A stretch of DNA of 64,000 nt, from assembly GCA_963710645.1 (NCBI GenBank), contig CAVQBD010000009.1, forward strand, positions 1,054,001 to 1,118,000, given 5' to 3'. The DNA is from FEB-10 sp963710645 (GTDB lineage Bacteria; Acidobacteriota; Thermoanaerobaculia; Thermoanaerobaculales; Sulfomarinibacteraceae). Positions within the stretch are counted from its first letter, which is position 1, and the number at the start of each line of letters is the position of its first letter. Below the pieces are notes generated by a model. The model ran no database searches. It saw only the letters and a program-made list of their open reading frames with translations, and was not told the origin of the DNA. The position numbers were made by a program, and so were the translations under genes. Of this stretch, positions 58,948-64,000 are shown piece by piece.

Positions 58948-60249
58948 TCACTTCTTACCCGCGAGACGACGGGCAACGGTCATCCCATCCAAAATGGCGT
59001 CCTCCATCGCCGAGTACTTCCACTCCGCCCAACGGCCGGACACCATGGCCGAGCGCTCCGCCAGGTACCGCCTCAGCGCCGCCACCGCTTGGCGGCGTTG
59101 GTGGTCAAAGACCACATAGGCGGGGTCCACCACCGTCAACTGACGGACTCTGATCGCCTCGCGGTCGAGCAGCCCCACCGCCTCCAGTGATCGCTCCGCG
59201 AGCTCTGCCGAGCTCGGGACATCACCGACGGCGGGATCGAGGCTCACCTCCAACGACACGGTGTGGCAGCCTTCGGGTGCAAGCCGACCGTGGTTGGAGG
59301 GGAAGCCCACACGATAGAAAGGAAGGTGCGGATCCGGGAAGTAGAGCCAATGCTCCGGCGAGGGCGCCGGGCCCTCCACTCCGAGAGCCACGTTCAGCAC
59401 CCGCACCCAGCGCAGCGCCGACCGGGCAGACACGATTTCCTCGGGCAACTCGTCCTGCACCAGGTCCAGCAGGTCGGACAACGCCAACGTGCCCACCAGT
59501 CGGTCGAATTCAAACCGGGTCCCGTCGGCGGTCTCCACCCAGCGTTCACCCAGATGGATGGCAACCACCTCAGACCGAAGTCTCAGGTCGGGAAGTCGCT
59601 CCGCCACCGCATCGGGCAGGATCCTGATGCCGCCTTCCTTGGGGTACCGAAAGACAGCGTTATAACCCACCGCGCCGTCGTGGATGCCCAGCGCGCCGTC
59701 CACCACCTCCTCGAGGCTCGGCTTGGGAACGTAACGGCCAACCCAATCGAGGCTCAGCTCTTCAGGCCGTGCGCGATAGAGCTTCTCGTTGTAAGGAAAA
59801 AAGAAGTGGCGGGCCAATCCCTCGCCGAACCGCTCCATCACCCAGTCGCGGAAGTTCTCAGGATCGTCCGTAGTCTGGCCGCGGCCAGCCCACGCGTGAA
59901 TGAAACCCAGCAGACAGTCCCGCCGAACATCGGGGGCCAGCGCGCGAGTGTGGATCTGGATCGGGTATGGAGTGACGTGGTCGCCAACCACGATGGCCGC
60001 CCGTCGCTGGTGCACGGCAAGTCGGTCCCACAACCCGATCGACTCGAGGTATTGCTCCGTCTGAGCCTGGCCGACGTGGAGCAAATGACCGGTGTGGTCA
60101 AAGGTGAATCCTTCTCGCTCGATGGAGCGGCAGGCTCCTCCGGCCTCCTCCTCACGCTCGAGGACCACAGCCCCCGTGCCCGCCGCATGGAGTCTTTCGG
60201 CCGCAACCAGGCCGGTCAGACCGCCTCCCAGGATCACGTTTCGGGGCAT
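58948..60249 (-). CDS. FAD-dependent amine-oxidase/UDP-galactopyranose-mutase-like protein
   Basis: 433-aa flavoprotein. Dinucleotide-binding ILGGGLTGLVAAERLHAAG at the start, GGACRSIEREGFTFDHTGH as in UGM-like and protoporphyrinogen-oxidase-like enzymes, and a C-terminal FAD segment RWAEWKYSAMEDAILDGMTVA. Proteins of this sort in EPS clusters act as sugar mutases or dehydrogenases. ATG 60249 overlaps the upstream transferase stop by 1 nt (TGATG). Confidence 0.8.
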   Translation of the reverse strand: MPRNVILGGGLTGLVAAERLHAAGTGAVVLEREEEAGGACRSIEREGFTFDHTGHLLHVGQAQTEQYLESIGLWDRLAVHQRRAAIVVGDHVTPYPIQIHTRALAPDVRRDCLLGFIHAWAGRGQTTDDPENFRDWVMERFGEGLARHFFFPYNEKLYRARPEELSLDWVGRYVPKPSLEEVVDGALGIHDGAVGYNAVFRYPKEGGIRILPDAVAERLPDLRLRSEVVAIHLGERWVETADGTRFEFDRLVGTLALSDLLDLVQDELPEEIVSARSALRWVRVLNVALGVEGPAPSPEHWLYFPDPHLPFYRVGFPSNHGRLAPEGCHTVSLEVSLDPAVGDVPSSAELAERSLEAVGLLDREAIRVRQLTVVDPAYVVFDHQRRQAVAALRRYLAERSAMVSGRWAEWKYSAMEDAILDGMTVARRLAGKK

Positions 60250-61250
60250 CAGGCCTCCATGGGGACCCGTGCTAGCCACACCAACACGGCCACCACCGCC
60301 ACGCCCACGGCTGCGGTCAGGACGATGGTGGTGGTCTGATCGAGATACATCACCAGGAGCCCGAGGCCACCCAACACCACGCCGGCCGCGTAGATCACGA
60401 GCACGGTCCGGGTGGTGGACCCGCCCAGCCGTCGCCGCAGCCGCAGCGGGAAGTGGTCGGGGCTGCCGTGATAGACCTTGCGTCCCGCCCGTACCCTGAG
60501 GACGGTGACGTAGACGGTGTCGACCAGAGGTAACGCCAGGATGTAGAGGGGAGCTAGAAAGCCCAGGGTGTTGTACTCGGTGTAGTCCATGACCATGGCC
60601 AAGGCGCCCAGCGACAGCCCGACGAAGAGACTGCCCGAATCTCCGAGGTAGATGGTCGCCGGCGGGAAGTTGTACCTCAAAAAGCCCGCCAGCGCGCCCA
60701 CCAGCGCCACCGTGAAGGCTGCCACAACCCAGCGCTCGTTGAGCACAGCCACCACCAGCAGACAGGTTCCGGCAATCGCCCCGATTCCGCTGGCGAGACC
60801 ATCCATGATGTCGAGCAGATTGAAGGCGTTCGACATCCCGACCAACCACACGATGGTGATCAGATACCGCGCCCACCACGGCAGGAACACGAGTTGCAGG
60901 ATGACCCCGGCCTTGAGGAGCACGAAGATCGCCACCACCTGACCAATCACCTTGGGTTTGGGGGTCAGGACTCCGAAGTCGTCGATCAGACCCACCGCGG
61001 TCACGATGGTGGCGGCCAGCAGCAGGGCCAGTAGCTCGTGGTCGAAATCGAAGGTCATGCCCAACGACAGCAAGAAGCTGGTAAAAACAGCCAGACCCCC
61101 GAGGTAGGCCACCGGAGTCGAGTGGTTCTTGAGTTTGCCGTCGGGAGCGTCCACCACGCCGAAGCGAAGCGCCGCTTCGCGCGCCATCGGCGTGCCCACC
61201 CTGGAAAGGAAGTAGGCAAGAAAAAAACCGAGAATGAGTTGCGTCACCAT
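60249..61250 (-). CDS. WecA/MraY-like polyprenyl-phosphate sugar-1-phosphate transferase
   Basis: 333-aa membrane enzyme with about ten helices. DDFGVLTPKPKVIGQ (Asp-Asp), NAFNLLDIMDGLASG (NxxNxxDGxD), and LGDSGSLFVG and the cytoplasmic His-rich-type loop SPDHFPLRLRRR are family signatures. It starts lipid-linked glycans by joining a UDP-sugar to undecaprenyl phosphate. It overlaps the upstream GT2 stop by 7 nt. Confidence 0.92.
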   Translation of the reverse strand: MVTQLILGFFLAYFLSRVGTPMAREAALRFGVVDAPDGKLKNHSTPVAYLGGLAVFTSFLLSLGMTFDFDHELLALLLAATIVTAVGLIDDFGVLTPKPKVIGQVVAIFVLLKAGVILQLVFLPWWARYLITIVWLVGMSNAFNLLDIMDGLASGIGAIAGTCLLVVAVLNERWVVAAFTVALVGALAGFLRYNFPPATIYLGDSGSLFVGLSLGALAMVMDYTEYNTLGFLAPLYILALPLVDTVYVTVLRVRAGRKVYHGSPDHFPLRLRRRLGGSTTRTVLVIYAAGVVLGGLGLLVMYLDQTTTIVLTAAVGVAVVAVLVWLARVPMEA

Positions 61251-62269
61251 GGAAGCTCTGACAAGGGTCTCCGGGGGTATTGTTCCCGGCGCCCGAACTC
61301 ACGATACACGAGCCCCATTCGGCGTTTGAGATGTGCCGCCAGCGCCGGTCTCCGGATGACCCCCAACGCCGTCATCCCAAGATCCCACGGCAACAGGAGC
61401 GGAAGTCGTCGCAACAGGTCGCGGCGATCCAGGTGCCGGAGCAGGGTCATCCATCGGTTGGACAAGATGCACGCCTCGAGCTCCGCAGGCCGCCGCCAGC
61501 GCAGCGGTCCCTCGCCCGCGGCGGCACCTGCGCCACGGCCGTGAACGGCCACCGCTTCGGGAACACTCACCACCCGCCAGCCCCGATTTGTCAGCCGCCA
61601 CCCAAGCTCGAGATCTTCCCAGAAACAGAAGAAATGCTCCGCCCACGGACCATCGCCCTCCGCGACCCGGTTGAGGGCGGCCCGTCGGTAGACCGCCAGT
61701 GCGCCACAGGCGGCGAGCACGTCGGTGGGCTCCAGCGACACCCTTTCAATGGGCTCGCCGTAGCCCAGGTCCAACACCTCCAGCGTCCTGGGGTTCAGAA
61801 CCTGACCGAGGCTGTCCACCGTATGTCCATCCGGTCGCATCAATCGCGGCGCGACTCCCGCCACATCGGGAATGTCGTTCACGGCACCGACCGCGACCCT
61901 CAAGCACTGGGGGGTGACCACCACATCCGGATTGACGAACGCGACCCATGGCAGATCTGCCGAGAGGGCCTCGAATCCCCGATTGCAGCCACCCGCGAAG
62001 CCCGTGTTGTAGCCGGGCTCCACCAGCCGCACCCTCGGATCGTCCCTGGAACGGACGACTTCGGGCGATCCGTCGGTGGAATCGTTGTCGACCACCACCA
62101 CCTCTGCCACCCCGTCGGCTGCGAGCAGGGCTTCGAGACAATCATCCAGGAACTCTGCCGATTGATGGCTCACCACCACGGCACCCACCTGGCTCACCCC
62201 GCCGCGATCAGGAACGCGGCCGATCACCGCGCCTCCGGACCCGGACTTCCGGTGGTGATCGATGAACAA
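61244..62269 (-). CDS. GT2 family glycosyltransferase
   Basis: 341-aa GT-A transferase. Family start VGAVVVSHQSAEFLDDCLEALLA, nucleotide-sugar acidic motif VVDNDSTDGSPE, NTGFAGGCNRGFEA, and FVNPDVVV, with the downstream FFCFWEDLELGWRL typical of rhamnosyltransferases. ATG 62269 gives about 25 extra residues before the family start, so a downstream GTG is possible. It is first in the polysaccharide operon. Confidence 0.88.
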   Translation of the reverse strand: MFIDHHRKSGSGGAVIGRVPDRGGVSQVGAVVVSHQSAEFLDDCLEALLAADGVAEVVVVDNDSTDGSPEVVRSRDDPRVRLVEPGYNTGFAGGCNRGFEALSADLPWVAFVNPDVVVTPQCLRVAVGAVNDIPDVAGVAPRLMRPDGHTVDSLGQVLNPRTLEVLDLGYGEPIERVSLEPTDVLAACGALAVYRRAALNRVAEGDGPWAEHFFCFWEDLELGWRLTNRGWRVVSVPEAVAVHGRGAGAAAGEGPLRWRRPAELEACILSNRWMTLLRHLDRRDLLRRLPLLLPWDLGMTALGVIRRPALAAHLKRRMGLVYREFGRREQYPRRPLSELPW

Positions 62270-62638
62270 ACGGCGATCGCGGGGGCGTTTCTGGCCATGT
62301 GGTGGTCATATGGGCTCGGACGGCCCTTGATTCATGCTATCACCGTTGGGCGGCGGAGAAACAACTCGGAGATCCCCCAAGTCCCTGGTACGGCACGGTA
62401 TAATCGCAACAACCTTCGGGGGTGGTCACTTGCCCGGGCCCCTGAAGGAGGCCCATAACCATTCGACCACCCCATGAACTCAACCGGCCGCGGGTCCAGA
62501 TGATTTACTGGAGTCAACGAGAGCGCCAATGGGAGACAATCAACAAAGCACCATCGGTGGCTGTGGGCCTGCGTCCGGCGGAATGACTCGCCCACCAGCC
62601 GTTTCGGTTGTCGAGACGGTGGGGTTCCACGGCACGCC
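62270..62638. other. 369-nt gene-free stretch before the ligase gene
   Basis: It separates the minus-strand glycan operon from the plus-strand ligase. It contains the first copy of the repeated promoter/leader (62378-62473). The remaining 165 nt to the ligase ATG show nothing identifiable. Confidence 0.6.
62378..62473 (+). promoter_or_regulatory. repeated promoter and potential stem-loop leader, copy 1
   Basis: AAGTCCCTGGTACGGCACGG precedes TATAAT at 62399-62404; then CAACC and GGGGTGGTC (62419-62427), which pairs perfectly with GACCACCCC (62465-62473). Inside is GGGCC...GGCCC with a small loop. About 50 nt match copy 2 at 63889-63977. No -35 consensus is seen. It lies about 165 nt upstream of the ligase ATG. 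Confidence 0.55.
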
Positions 62639-63844
62639 ATGAGGATTCTGGTCGAGTCCAACCCCGAAGCCATGCCGGGGATTCTCGACGAGGCGTGGCA
62701 ACATCCGTCCACATTCGCCGTGCTGCCGGCGAAGACCCCGGTTTCTGAGGACTGGGTCCGCAACGCACTGAACCAACTCCCGCCACCCCTCTGCGAGAAC
62801 CATTTCGCTTTGCTGTCGTCCGGCAGCACCGGACGACCGTCGTTAGTGGTCGGCTCTCGCGCTCGGGCTGAGCAGTTGGTTCGAATCCTCCACCTCCACC
62901 AACAGAGCGAGCCGGTGAAGGAGACTCTCCTCCTCCTGCCGCTCAGTTACTGTTATGCCTTCGTCAATCAATGGCTCTGGACGCGGGTGCACCGCCGGAG
63001 GCTCGTGGTCGCCGGTGGACTCCACTATCCCGGGGTTCTGGAGAAGACCCTTCGCAACGCCGAGGACGCCATGCTGTGTCTGGTGGGTGCTCAGGTGCCC
63101 CTTCTGATCAGGAACTTCGCCGACACCGCCTTTCCAGCCGTGATCCGTCTCCACTTCGCCGGGGGACCTTTCCCCGGTCAACATCTGGACGCCATTCGAA
63201 AAATGTTCCCGAATGCCATGATCTTCAACAACTATGGCTGTGTGGAAGCCATGCCAAGGCTCAGTATTCGCCCGGTCGAGACCGCTCTCGACCCCACCGA
63301 CATCGGCCAACCCCTGACCGGTATCGAGTTTGAGACCGGTGCTGCAGGAGAGCTGCTGTTCAACAGTCCCTATGGCGCCGTGGCATTCCACGACGGTGAC
63401 GGTGTTCAGATCATCGGCGGAGACGAGTTCATTCCAACCGGGGACCTTGGCTTCCAGGTGGAGGATGGCTCATGGCGGCTCCAGGGCCGGAGCAACGAGG
63501 TCTTCAAACGGTTCGGTGAAAAGGTCGCGCTGCCAGTCCTGCTGGATAGTGTCCGCGCGGTGTGGAACGGAAGCGCCGCGTTCTACCGGGAAACCGATGA
63601 GTTCGGCGAACCAGCTCATGTGCTCGTCGTCGCCCCCACCCCAACCACCGAGGACATCGCGACGGTGCTCCAAGCGTTCCGAGAATCCTACCCCAGAACC
63701 CACTGGCCACTGAGGATCGAGAGCCTGCAGACGCTGCCCAAGACCGCCAACGGAAAGATCGACGTTGCCAGGCTGGCACAGTCCTCCGATCTGGAATTGC
63801 ACTGGCAGCAGAGACCCCTCCCACGACGGCGCCCCCCTGCCTGA
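62639..63844 (+). CDS. ANL-superfamily adenylate-forming acyl ligase
   Basis: 401-aa, complete but short adenylating enzyme. The P-loop is LLSSGSTGRPS (A3), NNYGCVEA matches A5, GDLGFQVEDGSWRLQGRSNEVFKRFGEKV covers A7/A8, and PKTANGKID holds the C-terminal catalytic lysine (A10). It should activate a carboxylic acid as its AMP ester and load CoA or a carrier protein. ATG 62639 lacks a strong RBS. It is flanked on both sides by a repeated promoter/leader, so the following gene, outside the window, may be coregulated. Confidence 0.88.
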   Translation: MRILVESNPEAMPGILDEAWQHPSTFAVLPAKTPVSEDWVRNALNQLPPPLCENHFALLSSGSTGRPSLVVGSRARAEQLVRILHLHQQSEPVKETLLLLPLSYCYAFVNQWLWTRVHRRRLVVAGGLHYPGVLEKTLRNAEDAMLCLVGAQVPLLIRNFADTAFPAVIRLHFAGGPFPGQHLDAIRKMFPNAMIFNNYGCVEAMPRLSIRPVETALDPTDIGQPLTGIEFETGAAGELLFNSPYGAVAFHDGDGVQIIGGDEFIPTGDLGFQVEDGSWRLQGRSNEVFKRFGEKVALPVLLDSVRAVWNGSAAFYRETDEFGEPAHVLVVAPTPTTEDIATVLQAFRESYPRTHWPLRIESLQTLPKTANGKIDVARLAQSSDLELHWQQRPLPRRRPPA

Positions 63845-63888
63845 CGAGAACCCGTTCTGGCGCCACAGGCGGCGAGGACTTGGGCCAG

Positions 63889-63977
63889 AAGTCCCTCGTA
63901 CGGCACGGTATAATCTCATCAACCGTCGTGGGTGGTCATCTCGCGGCAGCGCCGGAAGGCCGCCACCCGCACCGACG
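63889..63977 (+). promoter_or_regulatory. repeated promoter and potential stem-loop leader, copy 2
   Basis: AAGTCCCTCGTACGGCACGG, then TATAAT at 63909-63914, CAACC, GGGTGG (63930-63935) pairing with CCACCC (63963-63968) and an outer CGTCG/CGACG (63924-63928 and 63973-63977), with an inner GCC-GGAA-GGC hairpin. It ends just before an AGGAGG (63987-63992) near the window end, so a gene should start right after the window. Confidence 0.55.
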
Positions 63978-64000
63978 GAGAGCACAGGAGGAAATCCGCA

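Noticed and set aside
62378..62473. Interpretation of the repeated leader as a known c-di-GMP or other classic riboswitch
   Set aside because: The conserved bases (GTACGGCACGG, CAACC, GGGTGG) do not match the cores I know, so it is reported only as an unassigned structured repeat.

Overview
The window is a GC-rich bacterial chromosome segment, probably from an uncultured Acidobacteriota relative (Thermoanaerobaculia/Holophagae-like). This placement is inferred from gene content: a TonB-dependent receptor with an N-terminal carboxypeptidase-like domain beside a VWFA-related acidobacterial-type protein, tandem secreted proteins with an acidobacterial-style beta-rich C-terminal region, an MqnE (futalosine-pathway menaquinone) gene, an MXAN_5187-like protein, and GTG/TTG starts. 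No rRNA or full marker set is present, so the phylum call is moderate.

Layout. 1-5804 (minus): a four-gene sucrose operon (sucrose-phosphate synthase, sucrose-phosphatase, fructokinase, amylosucrase), cut by the left edge. 5805-10609: a DUF2938 remnant, an EamA transporter, an old-yellow-enzyme flavoprotein, an exported beta-propeller protein and a GIY-YIG protein. 10690-11093: a repeat block beside tRNA-Ala(GGC). 11468-12705: a tetraheme membrane cytochrome and a cyclic-nucleotide-binding membrane protein. 13318-16065: a zinc/manganese ABC uptake operon headed by a ribbon-helix-helix/zinc-ribbon regulator and a palindromic operator candidate. 16220-18919: two tandem secreted paralogues. 19138-27586: thioesterase, MBL hydrolase, M48 lipoprotein protease, CoaBC, Rho, MqnE, then CvpA/CBS genes on the other strand. 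27701-36386 (minus): the fatty-acid/phospholipid initiation cluster yceD-rpmF-plsX-fabH-fabD-fabG followed by two polytopic glycosyltransferase-type proteins. 36578-40139 (minus): ECF sigma, zinc-finger anti-sigma, a bactofilin-like membrane protein, a lipoprotein and a TPR protein. 41178-46337: TonB receptor and divergent VWA protein. 46365-50188 (minus): a three-subunit acyl-CoA carboxylase. 50736-53399: a TldD/PmbA pair inside long inverted repeats. 53896-56877: TPR protein, MXAN_5187-like protein, SelA. 56847-62269 (minus): prepilin peptidase plus envelope-polysaccharide genes. 62639-63844: an ANL-superfamily acyl ligase between two copies of a repeated promoter/leader.

How the genes work together. 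The sucrose genes form a complete make-and-recycle cycle for a compatible solute. The Zn/Mn transporter is probably controlled by its own first gene. plsX/fabH/fabD/fabG supply lipid precursors and the acyl-CoA carboxylase feeds malonyl- or methylmalonyl-CoA metabolism. The 57-62 kb genes build a lipid-linked glycan.

The most unusual material is between the genes: (i) at least eight intergenic loci with short degenerate arrays whose period is always 7 bp but whose unit differs by locus, several arranged as inverted pairs; (ii) REP-like elements built on a GTGCC-N-GGCAC palindrome, one family forming ~220-bp inverted repeats around tldD/pmbA; (iii) an 86-bp tandem repeat array; (iv) two copies of a promoter plus potential stem-loop leader flanking the last gene.
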